From positions 175,678 to 239,677 of the forward strand of contig NZ_NIBS01000005.1 in assembly GCF_002632465.1 (NCBI RefSeq): DNA of 64,000 bases, given 5' to 3'. Positions 10,462 to 18,915 of the stretch are shown one piece after another. Source of the DNA: Xenorhabdus budapestensis (GTDB lineage Bacteria; Pseudomonadota; Gammaproteobacteria; Enterobacterales; Enterobacteriaceae). The notes under the pieces were generated by a model. The model searched no databases and was not told where the DNA came from. It saw only the letters and a list, made by a program, of their open reading frames with translations. Numbering within the stretch: position 1 is the first letter of the stretch; every line of letters begins with the position of its first letter. A program made the translations under genes and the position numbers.

Positions 10462-11112
10462 TCACGAGTTCAACATATCATATAACATAACCGCTTTTTT
10501 CAATGCATCAATATCTGAAGCGCATAAAAAGCGCTTCATAGCTTCAAATTTGGCTGGTGACCAATCATAAATTTTCATAGCAAGAAGCTCATTAATAACA
10601 TCTTCAGCAAAACGATATCTAATATGTTTAGCAGGGTTCCCTCCCACAATGCTATAGGGTGGAATATCACGAGTGACGACGCTGTTTGCTGCAATGATAG
10701 CTCCTTCACCAATTGTGACTCCTGACATGATCATTGCCCGCATTCCTATCCACACACCATCATGAATATAGGTATTACCTTTGCCAATATATGCTTCATC
10801 AATAAATTCCAAAAAAGGGTAAAGGCAAAACCAATCAGAACGATGTGTATGGTTTCCTCCCATTAAAATAACCACTTCAGCACCAATACACACATAGTCA
10901 CCAATGTATAGCTTGTCTATATCCCATTTGGGGACCCAATGTCGGCTACCTTCATCTCCTTGTAAATAACGGACAACAGATTCTTCAAAACCATTGTCCC
11001 AGCAATCGCTGTAATAGCTATGAGTGCCTTTAATATGTATATTTGGATTTTTTATAACATCATGAAGAAGTTGATATGTTGACCAATGTTTTTTCTGCAT
11101 GGTAAATCTCAT
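10462..11112 (-). CDS. Hexapeptide-repeat acyltransferase, xenobiotic (CatB/Vat-like) type
   Basis: 216 residues. A left-handed beta-helix acyltransferase of the xenobiotic acetyltransferase family, which transfers acetyl or another acyl group from CoA to a hydroxyl or amine. Isoleucine-rich hexapeptide repeats run from about residue 75 to 165 (IGDYVCIGAEVVI, IHDGVWIGMRAMIMSGVTIG), followed by the VGGNPAK motif that closes the helix. The GGNHTHRSDW segment matches the place of the catalytic histidine in type B chloramphenicol acetyltransferases (GNQGHR.DW). Usual family length is about 210. A second ATG at 11100 is possible and has a slightly better upstream purine run (AGATGAGA). It stands alone between two AT-rich spacers, so it could be a resistance gene or a tailoring enzyme for the neighbouring NRPS or LuxCE-like operon. 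The substrate cannot be told from sequence. Confidence 0.85.
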   Translation of the reverse strand: MRFTMQKKHWSTYQLLHDVIKNPNIHIKGTHSYYSDCWDNGFEESVVRYLQGDEGSRHWVPKWDIDKLYIGDYVCIGAEVVILMGGNHTHRSDWFCLYPFLEFIDEAYIGKGNTYIHDGVWIGMRAMIMSGVTIGEGAIIAANSVVTRDIPPYSIVGGNPAKHIRYRFAEDVINELLAMKIYDWSPAKFEAMKRFLCASDIDALKKAVMLYDMLNS

Positions 11113-12011
11113 CTTAAAAATTGATTATTACCATAGAACGCTGCCTATGGTGATGTATCCGCGTTCAAAATACATCACTCTGTGTGATTCGAGGTTGTTT
11201 CAGTAATGGGGTATTCATTGTCAAATATCTTTTAGTGCTAATTTAACTGCCTGCTCAGTATGAATTGCTGTCGCAGCATATAACGGAACTCTGTATTTGT
11301 AGCCATATCTTCCTACACCTGAGCTGCCTTGACAAAACTGGAAGTTAAAAGTTAACTGGGATTATACCAAATAAATAGTATATCAATGAGAATTTCTATG
11401 TATGTATGACGATGTTTAGTTATTGCCGAATATATTAATACCAAGCTTACGGTGCTAGAAAATTGTTACTACTGAAGTAAAAATAATTATTAAGGAGCTA
11501 TTAATAGCTAATTTAGGTTATGAATAAACACCAAAATTTAAATCAATATTTACTCAGAAAAATAACATATTATTTCATTTAATTTCGCAGATGACAAAAA
11601 ATAAATAATTAATGAAACAGGCATCTTAAATAATGATATAACATTATCCTTCAACACACGAAAAACATTAGAAAAATCGATTGATTATTATATTTCAGTT
11701 TGGAATAATGCACGCCAACTTAGGACTGACAGCAAACTATAAAACTGGTAAAAGTACGTTTTTCTAGTCAAATATCCATTTAATATAGTTTTTAAAATAA
11801 TTTTAACAACCGTCAGCACCTTCCAACATAACATCATTCTGCAACCAAGGCTCAGGGATTAATTATTAAATCGAATGGTTTATTGATATTAGATAACGAA
11901 ATAAGCCTATTAAAAATTATTACATCCAAAATATGAACAAACAAAATTATTAATTTTTTATTGGGAAATGAATCCCAAGATTGTTCTGTTCAAAAAGAAT
12001 GAGTCTTAAAT
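11113..12011. other. AT-rich intergenic spacer upstream of the LuxE-like operon
   Basis: About 900 bases, very AT-rich, between divergent genes, so it must contain promoters for both. The only coding-looking piece is a 46-codon tail at 11221-11358 on the minus strand, listed separately. No clear terminator, operator or RNA was recognised. Confidence 0.55.
11221..11358 (-). pseudogene. Possible C-terminal remnant of an unidentified gene
   Basis: A minus-strand reading frame of about 46 codons bounded upstream by an in-frame TAA and ending with TGA at 11221-11223. Its product contains GSSGVGRYGYKYRVPLY and ends in AVKLALKDI, with a protein-like composition that stands out from the AT-rich surroundings. 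There is no start codon with a ribosome site, so it looks like the tail of a gene whose front has been lost. I do not recognise the family. Confidence 0.3.
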
Positions 12012-13142
12012 ATGCAAAATTTAACCCATGTTAAAGCACTATGTGCCTTAGCACACCCTTATCATACTTGTGCCGAGTATGACGCATTATTTAATGATGC
12101 CATGCGTGAATTGACGTTATACCACTGTGAATATACTTCGGGTTATGAGCAGTGGCTGACAAATAATGGTCTGGATAAACAAGCTGTAATGGAGCTGGAA
12201 GACTGGTCAAGCCTGCCACCGCTATTTGCCAATTATTTTAAACGTAACTTAATAGTCAGCAATAGTGCAAAGGATGCGCTGGAATTGACATCCTCAGGTA
12301 CAACCGGGCAAAAAAGCCGCATGCACTACGATAACAGAAGTATCACAGCGGCTCAGGATATGGTGGATCACATTTTCAATTATTATGATTGGAATACCCC
12401 CGAGCAACCGTGTAACTACCTGCTGCTCAGCTATGAACCTGCTGGCTCCATTACGCTGGGAACAGCTTATACCGACCAGTTTCTGTGTAAGTATGCACCT
12501 GTAAACCGGGCTTATTATGCTTTGCGTCATAACGGTAAGAGTAATGAATTCGATCCCTTCGGGACAATCAGAGTTCTTCAGGAATTCGCCGAAGAAGGGC
12601 TACCCGTGCGTATTTTTGGCTTTCCTGCTTTCCTGTGGTTTACCCTGCAAAGAATGGAAGAGATGGGATTACCCGCTCTGAAATTACATCCAGATTCGCT
12701 GGTCTCCCTCGGCGGAGGCTGGAAAACTCATGCTGACAAAGCGATTCCTAAACTGGAGTTGTATCAACGTCTGGTAGAACAACTGGGTATTCCTGATATA
12801 CGTTGTCGCGACGGTTACGGTTCAGTTGAACATCCTGTGCCTTACATGGAATGTTCTCACCATCGTTTTCACGTTCCAGTCTACTCGCGGGTTTATATAC
12901 GCCATACAGCCAACATATCACGGCAGCCTTATGGTGAACCCGGTTTTCTACATTTCGTCTCACCTTATATCACTTCCAGCCCGGCTCACAGCATTGTCAT
13001 GAGTGATCTGGCGGTACTGCATTCCGGTGATAGTTGTGGTTGTGAATTGAATACGGATTGGTTTGAACTGCTTGGCCGTGCAGGTACTGGCAAAAGTCGT
13101 AGTTGTGCTATTGCCGCTTCTGAATTGATTAAGGGATCCTGA
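12012..13142 (+). CDS. LuxE-like acyl-protein synthetase
   Basis: 376 residues, the usual LuxE length. LuxE proteins activate a fatty acid with ATP to acyl-AMP, move the acyl group to their own C-terminal cysteine, then pass it to the LuxC reductase. The sequence shows the nucleotide-binding motif LTSSGTTGQKS (about residues 92-102), the GYGSVEHP segment near residue 260, and a C-terminal GKSRSCAIAASEL motif. Its Cys365 matches the acyl-accepting cysteine of LuxE. First gene of a tight plus-strand operon: its TGA ends one base before the next ATG. The ribosome site is weak. No luciferase genes are nearby, so the substrate need not be tetradecanoate. Family assignment is firm; physiological role is unknown. 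Confidence 0.9.
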   Translation: MQNLTHVKALCALAHPYHTCAEYDALFNDAMRELTLYHCEYTSGYEQWLTNNGLDKQAVMELEDWSSLPPLFANYFKRNLIVSNSAKDALELTSSGTTGQKSRMHYDNRSITAAQDMVDHIFNYYDWNTPEQPCNYLLLSYEPAGSITLGTAYTDQFLCKYAPVNRAYYALRHNGKSNEFDPFGTIRVLQEFAEEGLPVRIFGFPAFLWFTLQRMEEMGLPALKLHPDSLVSLGGGWKTHADKAIPKLELYQRLVEQLGIPDIRCRDGYGSVEHPVPYMECSHHRFHVPVYSRVYIRHTANISRQPYGEPGFLHFVSPYITSSPAHSIVMSDLAVLHSGDSCGCELNTDWFELLGRAGTGKSRSCAIAASELIKGS

Positions 13143-13143
13143 G

Positions 13144-15579
13144 ATGTCTTCCATTGAAACAATTAATGGTCAGCTTGCGGTTGAACATAATCCGTTGGCA
13201 AAACAGAAAATCGCAAAATTACGTACACGTTTACCAGAGTTGCTCTCACAACCTCATAGTGCCGAACAGGTACTTGAGTGCGCCCAACGCTTCGCCAATC
13301 ATCTCGCTAAGATGGATGATCATCCCCTTTTTGATGCTAAAACGCGTGAGGCACTTATCACCTTCTGTCAACGTGAAGCCTTACAAACTAAATTGGAGCG
13401 AGAACTGGGGCAGGATGCTTTTTCCCTGCGCAGATTCGATTATAACCAGAATCGCTACGAAGCCTGGAAACCTCTGGGGTTAGTCGTCCATATCACACCT
13501 TCCAATGCGCAACTTCTTCCTTTTATGGCAGTGCTGGAAAGTTTGTTAGTCGGCAATATCAACTGGCTACGTCCCAGCAGCAGCGATAACGGATTTAGTA
13601 CACAGCTTCTGGATGCATTTCTGGCTCACGATATTTCCGGCAATCTGGCAGACCGGATCGCGGTTTTGTCATTACCTGTCACACAATTGGGAGAACTACT
13701 GAGTCAGGCCGATGCTGTTTCCGCTTGGGGTGGAGATTCTGCACTATCAGCCATTCGTACCCAACTGCCGGCAGGTTGCCGCTGGATTGATTGGGGACAT
13801 CGCATCAGTTTTGCTTGGCTGAGTCCTGATGCCGTGGATGATGCACAATTAGATGCACTGGCAGATGATATTTGCTGTTATGACCAACAAGCCTGTTCCA
13901 GCCCGCAATGTTTACTGGTCGATAGTGATGAGCCGGAAGTTTTGCAGGATATTGGACAACGTATGGCAGCGGCTCTTGAACGTCGTTCTGGATTACATCC
14001 GGTATTACAGACTGACGTTCAGGAATCGGCTGAAATTACAACTCAGGTAGCTTTTCAGCGCCTCGATTTCGCATTCACCCAAGTACGTGGCAAACTCTGG
14101 CAAGCGGATGAATGGCGGGTAATCTGGCGGCACGAACAAGAACTGGCCGCTTCTCCTCTGTTCCGCACATTGCAGTTACGTCCGGCACCTCGTCAGCAGC
14201 TATGTTCCATTCTGCGCCCTTGGCGTAACCATCTTCAGAGCTGTGCTCTGGTTGCCGGGCAGGAACATATTGCAGAAATGAGCCATACCCTGTTTGCTGC
14301 CGGAGTTAGCCGTATTGCCCCTGCTGGTCAGATGCACGGCGGTTATAGCGGTGAGCCGCACGATGGCGTTTATGCACTGGCACGCCTTGCCAAGCGGGTT
14401 TCTGTCAGCCTGCCTGCGGATATACTGGCAGGTTCTGCTCACCTTGATATTCCGCCACCCCGCCCGCACGGGCTGGATAACCTGCCAGTCATGAATAAGG
14501 CAGATTTTCAGGCACTGATTCCAAATGAAAAAGGCCGCCTGTTCTTCCGCAGCGGAGGCAGCAGCGGAGCACCTAAACTGGCCGCTTACAGTTACTCTGA
14601 TTATCACAAACAAATGCAATCAGCAGCCGACGGACTGTTCGCCTGTGGCCTTGAACCTGCTACAGACCGGGTCATGAACCTGTTGTATGGAGGAAAACTG
14701 TACGGTGGAATGATGAGCTTCTTCACTGTTCTGGATAAGCTGGGTGTAGCTCAATATCCGATGGGTGGCCCGACCAATGATGATTTCAGTGAAATAGCCG
14801 ATTTAATTGTGCAGCAACGCATTAATACTCTGGTAGGAATGCCAAGTACGATACACCGATTGTTCTTGAGTGAAACCGACAAGCTGCGTGAATACGGTGG
14901 TGTACGCAAGCTGTTTTTAGGCGGTGAACACCTGAATGTCAACCAGCGGGCTTTCCTGAATGAGTTCGGAATTACTCTGATACGTTCCGCAGTCTACGGC
15001 TCAGTAGATGCAGGCCCATTAGGTCATGGATGCACAGCCAGCGAAGACGGTGTTTTCCATTTAATGGCTGATAATCAGTGGTTAGAAATACTTAATATTC
15101 ATAATGATAATCCAGTAACTGAGGGGGAAACAGGTCGTCTGATATTCACTTCCCGACACCGTGAGGCACAATCTGTTCAGCGCTACGATTTGGGCGATCT
15201 CGGATACTGGATCGCTGAACCTTGTGCTTGTGGTCAGTTGACACCGCGTTTCCGGCTTGTTGGACGTAATGGTTCCCTGTTACGTGTCGGCAGTATTTTT
15301 ATCAATCTGACTAAATTATCTGAACAACTGGAGGCCCCGGTGCAATGGCTTATCGATCATAACGATGAAGGGATCAGCGGCATTCAGCTCTTGATTGAGA
15401 ACCCCGATGTTGACGCAGTTCGCGAGCACTTATTAGGTCTGGAAGAGAATATAAAAATAAAGGAAGTGGTTGAAGGAGGGATGCTGAATCTGGAAGTTAT
15501 ATTTTCCCCGGCAACAGAGTTTCGTCGGAATATCAATAGCGGAAAAGCACCATTGTTCATTGACTTGCGTAAATTCTGA
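13144..15579 (+). CDS. LuxC-like acyl reductase fused to a C-terminal adenylate-forming ligase
   Basis: 811 residues, nearly twice the size of LuxC. Residues about 20-430 resemble LuxC, the NADPH-dependent reductase that takes an acyl thioester to an aldehyde: LGLVVHITPSN (111-121), NINWLRPSS (138-146), VSAWGGD (192-198) and DQQACSSPQ, where Cys251 fits the catalytic nucleophile. Residues about 450-811 form an adenylate-forming domain of the PaaK/LuxE type: phosphate loop SGGSSGAPKLA (470-480), the conserved YGSVDAGPLG segment, YDLGDLGYW and a CACGQLTPR motif seen in PaaK relatives. A reductase and a ligase on one chain suggests channelling of an activated acyl or aryl acid to an aldehyde, with the separate LuxE-like protein as partner or parallel activator. 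Second gene of the operon, one base after the first. The fusion is unlike the bioluminescence LuxC. Substrate unknown. Confidence 0.87.
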   Translation: MSSIETINGQLAVEHNPLAKQKIAKLRTRLPELLSQPHSAEQVLECAQRFANHLAKMDDHPLFDAKTREALITFCQREALQTKLERELGQDAFSLRRFDYNQNRYEAWKPLGLVVHITPSNAQLLPFMAVLESLLVGNINWLRPSSSDNGFSTQLLDAFLAHDISGNLADRIAVLSLPVTQLGELLSQADAVSAWGGDSALSAIRTQLPAGCRWIDWGHRISFAWLSPDAVDDAQLDALADDICCYDQQACSSPQCLLVDSDEPEVLQDIGQRMAAALERRSGLHPVLQTDVQESAEITTQVAFQRLDFAFTQVRGKLWQADEWRVIWRHEQELAASPLFRTLQLRPAPRQQLCSILRPWRNHLQSCALVAGQEHIAEMSHTLFAAGVSRIAPAGQMHGGYSGEPHDGVYALARLAKRVSVSLPADILAGSAHLDIPPPRPHGLDNLPVMNKADFQALIPNEKGRLFFRSGGSSGAPKLAAYSYSDYHKQMQSAADGLFACGLEPATDRVMNLLYGGKLYGGMMSFFTVLDKLGVAQYPMGGPTNDDFSEIADLIVQQRINTLVGMPSTIHRLFLSETDKLREYGGVRKLFLGGEHLNVNQRAFLNEFGITLIRSAVYGSVDAGPLGHGCTASEDGVFHLMADNQWLEILNIHNDNPVTEGETGRLIFTSRHREAQSVQRYDLGDLGYWIAEPCACGQLTPRFRLVGRNGSLLRVGSIFINLTKLSEQLEAPVQWLIDHNDEGISGIQLLIENPDVDAVREHLLGLEENIKIKEVVEGGMLNLEVIFSPATEFRRNINSGKAPLFIDLRKF

Positions 15580-15597
15580 TTAGGTGAAGCGAATATA

Positions 15598-16839
15598 ATG
15601 AAAAGCATAACGTTAATTGATCTATTTAATCATGTACGTGAGCATTCTGTTTATTACCGGAATCTTTACGAGTCCGTCCCGGATAATTGGACGCTACAAG
15701 ATTTGCCACTGGTTGAGCCCGGTAGTTACTGGGCCCATTCAGATAATTTACAAACCTGGCCAGTACTTACTGCTCCATTAGAAGGCGGACATGTGTTTAA
15801 AACTGGTGGTTCAACCAGTGATGGTCGGCTATCCGTTTTCGGTCAACAAGAATGGAAAGCATTTATTCATTCCTTTGGGAAAGCAATTGCCCGCCAATTG
15901 ACTCCGGGTGATCGGGTAGCCAACCTATTTTTTGCCGGCGACCTTTACACCAGTTTGCTATTTATTCATGGTGCTCTGTCTAACTCATCATTCCCCGTCG
16001 TGGAATTTCCTTTCACTTGCAAGGTTGACGATGGGCTGCTGGTACATAACATTCGGTACCACAATATCAACGTGCTGGCGGGAGTGCCCGTCCAGCTCAT
16101 TCGCTTTGCTCAGTATCTGAAAGACAACGGCCAAACATTACCGATGGTAGAAACCATTCTGTATGGCGGAGAAAGCTTGTTTGAAGGACAGATAGCGGCA
16201 ATGCGTCAGGTTTTCCCTCAGGCACGTTTTGGCTCAGTTGGTTGTGCCAGTGTTGACGGAGGTTTAATCGGCTTTGCCGACCCAGAGTGTGAGCCGGGAG
16301 AACACAGGGTTTTCGACGAAGATACCATTATAGAAATTATTGATGAGATTACCCATGAACCCATCACGGAGCCGGGACGCCGTGGTATGTTAGTTGTCAC
16401 TAGCTTACAAAGACAACTGATGCCAGTGATCCGCTATCCTACTGGTGATTTGGCTTGCTGGTGTGAATCAGAACAGGCATATCGTAAATTTGCGCTACAA
16501 GGACGCGCGAACCAAGGTTATCGGATCAGGTTTGGTGATCTTTCGCTATTTCCTGACGACTTAGCTACCCAGTTATCATCACAAACAGAGTTACTTGCCT
16601 GGCAATTGGTACTGTCTCAGGAGGCGTCAAAAGACAAAATCAAATTGTTGGTAGCCAGCCCGCAATCAATCGATATTGAAAAAATACGCCATAACATACT
16701 CTCAGCATTTCCCGGACTGAGCATTGCTTATTTCCACCAAAATATGCTGGAGATCGTTCAAACGAATATCGATGCAATGTATACCCACCCGCGTTCGGGT
16801 AAATTGCAGCGAGTTGTGGATCTGCGTAGTTATAACTGA
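15598..16839 (+). CDS. PaaK/LuxE-like adenylate-forming protein
   Basis: 413 residues. Resembles the phenylacetate-CoA ligase/LuxE branch of adenylate-forming enzymes: a phosphate-loop-like FKTGGSTSDGRLS at about 67-79, a YGGES segment near 184, FGSVGCASVDGG near 210 and the RYPTGDLACW motif near 280. The loop has SDGR where active ligases usually have TGxPK, so full ligase activity is uncertain. It lies 18 bases after the LuxC-ligase fusion with its own AGGTGAAG ribosome site and is the third adenylate-forming domain in the operon. It could activate a second acid, or act as a transfer partner for the fusion's ligase domain. Function not established. Confidence 0.8.
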   Translation: MKSITLIDLFNHVREHSVYYRNLYESVPDNWTLQDLPLVEPGSYWAHSDNLQTWPVLTAPLEGGHVFKTGGSTSDGRLSVFGQQEWKAFIHSFGKAIARQLTPGDRVANLFFAGDLYTSLLFIHGALSNSSFPVVEFPFTCKVDDGLLVHNIRYHNINVLAGVPVQLIRFAQYLKDNGQTLPMVETILYGGESLFEGQIAAMRQVFPQARFGSVGCASVDGGLIGFADPECEPGEHRVFDEDTIIEIIDEITHEPITEPGRRGMLVVTSLQRQLMPVIRYPTGDLACWCESEQAYRKFALQGRANQGYRIRFGDLSLFPDDLATQLSSQTELLAWQLVLSQEASKDKIKLLVASPQSIDIEKIRHNILSAFPGLSIAYFHQNMLEIVQTNIDAMYTHPRSGKLQRVVDLRSYN

Positions 16840-16851
16840 AGGTCGAAATCT

Positions 16852-17838
16852 ATGACTATTTTTCCTTCTGCTATTCAAATCCGCAACTATCAAGCAGGTG
16901 ACGGAAAACATATCAGCAAATTATTCCGTGAAGTTTATGGTGATTCATACGTTTATCCTGATATCTATCTGCCCAGATTGATAGATGATTATCAAACAAC
17001 AGGAAAATGGCATTCAGCCTTGGCTTTTTATCAGGGACAACTGATTGGTCATGCGTCGCTTGTTAAAAATGTTGTGCAGCAAGATCAGGCTGAATTAGCG
17101 TTGGTTGCTGTGTATCCGGGATTTCAAGGCAGAGGTATTGCGAAGTCTTTGGGTCACTATTTGTGCCACTATGCGAAAGAACAGCAATATAGTTTGTTGA
17201 CGATAAAACAAGTCTGTTCGCATCTGAAAAGCCAATATTTAGCACAAAACCTAGGCTTTTGTTCGACCGCACTGATGCTGGACTATGTTGATTCGCCATT
17301 CGGGTTACCAGAGCCTGAAAGTATTGTACAAGGTATTTTGCCTCTTAAAGCATTTCCATTACCTAAACTGAACTGGCCGCATCCCTTGCGAGACTGGGCC
17401 GACCAGATTGGTCAATACGTTGGTGGATCATCCGATGAACAACAAGGAGATCGTTCTCCTTTTAATTCTAATGTAGTCACCTCCAAACTTATTAGCTCTA
17501 AAATCAGTGGACGGCGTTTGGAAATCACATTGTATGAGGTTGACTCTGACTTCTTATCGGAAATCATAGATTACCCTGCCAACCAGTTAATCTATTTGAG
17601 ACTTCCTGCGTGTGAAGAGGCATTGAAGTTATATCCACAGCTAAAAAAAGGTGGATTTCGCTTCGCCGGGCTATGTCCTGATGTACATACAGGATGGTTT
17701 CTGCTCTGGTTACGGGGTTATCAATCAACACCGTATCAATTTTCTGACATCAGTACGCAAAACCTCTACCAAATGGAATTGGAGAAAACTACGGAGCACT
17801 CACTCCTACATCAGCTAAGTGAGTGCATACCAGGTTAG
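16852..17838 (+). CDS. GNAT-family acetyltransferase with a long C-terminal extension
   Basis: 328 residues. The first ~150 residues form a GNAT fold: IQIRNYQAGDGKHI at the N terminus, ELALVAVYPGFQGRGIAKSL containing the CoA-binding motif QGRGIA, and a following YLAQNLGF segment. GNAT enzymes transfer acyl groups from CoA, usually to amines. The remaining ~175 residues match nothing I recognise and may be a second degenerate GNAT-like or substrate domain. It starts 12 bases after the third ligase gene behind a GAAGGT ribosome site, so it is part of the same operon. Its stop overlaps the stop of the convergent phosphotransferase gene by three bases. An acyl transfer step onto an amine made by the pathway is plausible but is inference. 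Confidence 0.75.
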   Translation: MTIFPSAIQIRNYQAGDGKHISKLFREVYGDSYVYPDIYLPRLIDDYQTTGKWHSALAFYQGQLIGHASLVKNVVQQDQAELALVAVYPGFQGRGIAKSLGHYLCHYAKEQQYSLLTIKQVCSHLKSQYLAQNLGFCSTALMLDYVDSPFGLPEPESIVQGILPLKAFPLPKLNWPHPLRDWADQIGQYVGGSSDEQQGDRSPFNSNVVTSKLISSKISGRRLEITLYEVDSDFLSEIIDYPANQLIYLRLPACEEALKLYPQLKKGGFRFAGLCPDVHTGWFLLWLRGYQSTPYQFSDISTQNLYQMELEKTTEHSLLHQLSECIPG

Positions 17839-18611
17839 AATAGTTCATCTAATTGCTCGAAGAACACTCGCTTGGCTGGGTCATCAAGACCGCCAAGCGT
17901 ATCTAGAAATTCGGTAGCTGCACTTATCGAAACTTCCTCACGTAAGTTGCGATGAACAAATGCAATATCCAGCCAGCGATCTGCAATTCCGCCTCGGCCA
18001 AGATCAAGGAAATACAATTCGTCATGTGCATTGACGAAGATATTGCAGTCACAAAGATCTCCATGGGAAAATACCCGTTCCTCACTCGGTAACGTAGCAC
18101 GAAGACGTGCCAGTAAATCTTGTGGAGTCGCTATTCCCGGCCATTGCTCAAGATCATATTCTTCAGCACACAAATCGTTATTCAGCAAATATTCCAGTTC
18201 CTGAAGACGAAAATTAACCCCGGAGTCAAGCGGGCAATCGATTATGGTTACAGCCTGTATCTGACGAACAGCTTCACAAAACAGTTCCAGTACAGGTTGC
18301 TGAGCATTTATCCGTGTGTACAACGGCTCACCGGGTACACAACGTGTGATCATAAACTCCCCTTCTGAATTCTCCGCAACACACACAACTTCCGGCACAT
18401 TCAGGCGACCATTAAGCCAATTCAGCACTGAAACCTCCCGCATGACACTATAAGTCGTATTTGCATAAACGACGGGAGAATACTTGAGAAAAAAGTGGTC
18501 GTTACCCCGAATAAAACTATAGACACTGCCAGGGGATTCACCAATTTCATCAGGGATTAAAGCAGCATTACCGATAAAGCAATCAATATGTTGTGGTAAC
18601 TTGGGTAACAT
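17835..18611 (-). CDS. Aminoglycoside phosphotransferase (APH(3')-like) family protein
   Basis: 258 residues from the ATG at 18611, chosen because AAAGGAAG stands seven bases upstream; the frame opens 39 bases earlier without a good site. APH proteins phosphorylate hydroxyls of aminoglycosides or other small molecules with ATP. The sequence has the catalytic loop FSHGDLCDCNIFV and the metal-binding FLDLGRGGIADRWLDIAF segment, both typical of APH(3') enzymes, plus EFMITRCVPGEPLY in the hinge region. It converges with the LuxE/LuxC-like operon with a small overlap of the two coding ends, and starts about 50 bases from the RyhB promoter. It may give self-resistance to the product of the neighbouring operon or phosphorylate a pathway intermediate; a plain resistance gene is equally possible. 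Confidence 0.85.
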   Translation of the reverse strand: MLPKLPQHIDCFIGNAALIPDEIGESPGSVYSFIRGNDHFFLKYSPVVYANTTYSVMREVSVLNWLNGRLNVPEVVCVAENSEGEFMITRCVPGEPLYTRINAQQPVLELFCEAVRQIQAVTIIDCPLDSGVNFRLQELEYLLNNDLCAEEYDLEQWPGIATPQDLLARLRATLPSEERVFSHGDLCDCNIFVNAHDELYFLDLGRGGIADRWLDIAFVHRNLREEVSISAATEFLDTLGGLDDPAKRVFFEQLDELF

Positions 18612-18658
18612 GTATCTTCCTTTTGAGATAGAAAAACGAAATTTGATCAAAAAAACGC

Positions 18659-18692
18659 TTTACAAATGATATTGAGAACGATTATCATTACT
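18659..18692 (+). promoter_or_regulatory. ryhB promoter with overlapping Fur box
   Basis: TTTACA at 18659-18664 and TATCAT at 18683-18688 form a sigma-70-type promoter with an 18-base gap. Overlapping the -10 element, GAGAACGATTATCATTACT at 18674-18692 agrees with the 19-base Fur consensus at about 14 positions. The layout mirrors E. coli ryhB, where Fur with iron silences the promoter. The site also lies ~65 bases upstream of the divergent phosphotransferase gene and could touch its control. Confidence 0.8.
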
Positions 18693-18694
18693 AT

Positions 18695-18798
18695 TACTTT
18701 CAGTGCACCACCTTCAGGGTCATGTGAAAGTACGACATTGCTCACATTGCTTCCAGTGTTTACTTTTATAGCCAGCAACTTCATGCTGGCTTTTTTTT
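18695..18798 (+). ncRNA. ryhB: RyhB small regulatory RNA
   Basis: RyhB is an Hfq-dependent small RNA made under iron starvation; it pairs with mRNAs of iron-using proteins and promotes their decay. The core at 18724-18755 (starting TGAAAGTACGACATTGCT and running through CTCACATTGCTTCCAG) is almost identical to the seed region of E. coli RyhB as I remember it. It is followed by a terminator stem GCCAGCA/TGCTGGC at 18771-18790 with eight T residues, again like RyhB. The start is placed by comparison with the Fur box and -10 element, so the 5' end is approximate. Adjacent to it is a pirin gene; in E. coli the pirin gene yhhW also lies close to ryhB. sodA in this window is a member of a family RyhB commonly acts around. 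Confidence 0.9.
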
Positions 18799-18915
18799 AT
18801 TCTCAATATCCTGTTTTTAATTATTCAAAAAATTTGATTCCTCAGATTAAATTTCTCATATTTCATATTTAATTCCTTCAACTAGACTACAAAAAAACAC
18901 TGAAGGATTTTGAAA

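Noticed and set aside
12012..16839. Bioluminescence lux operon
   Set aside because: luxA, luxB and luxD are absent and the LuxC-like protein carries an extra ligase domain; only paralogous relationship is supported.
18666..18872. 68-codon plus-strand frame after the phosphotransferase gene
   Set aside because: It runs over the RyhB RNA and its terminator and has no ribosome site; the RNA explains the conservation.
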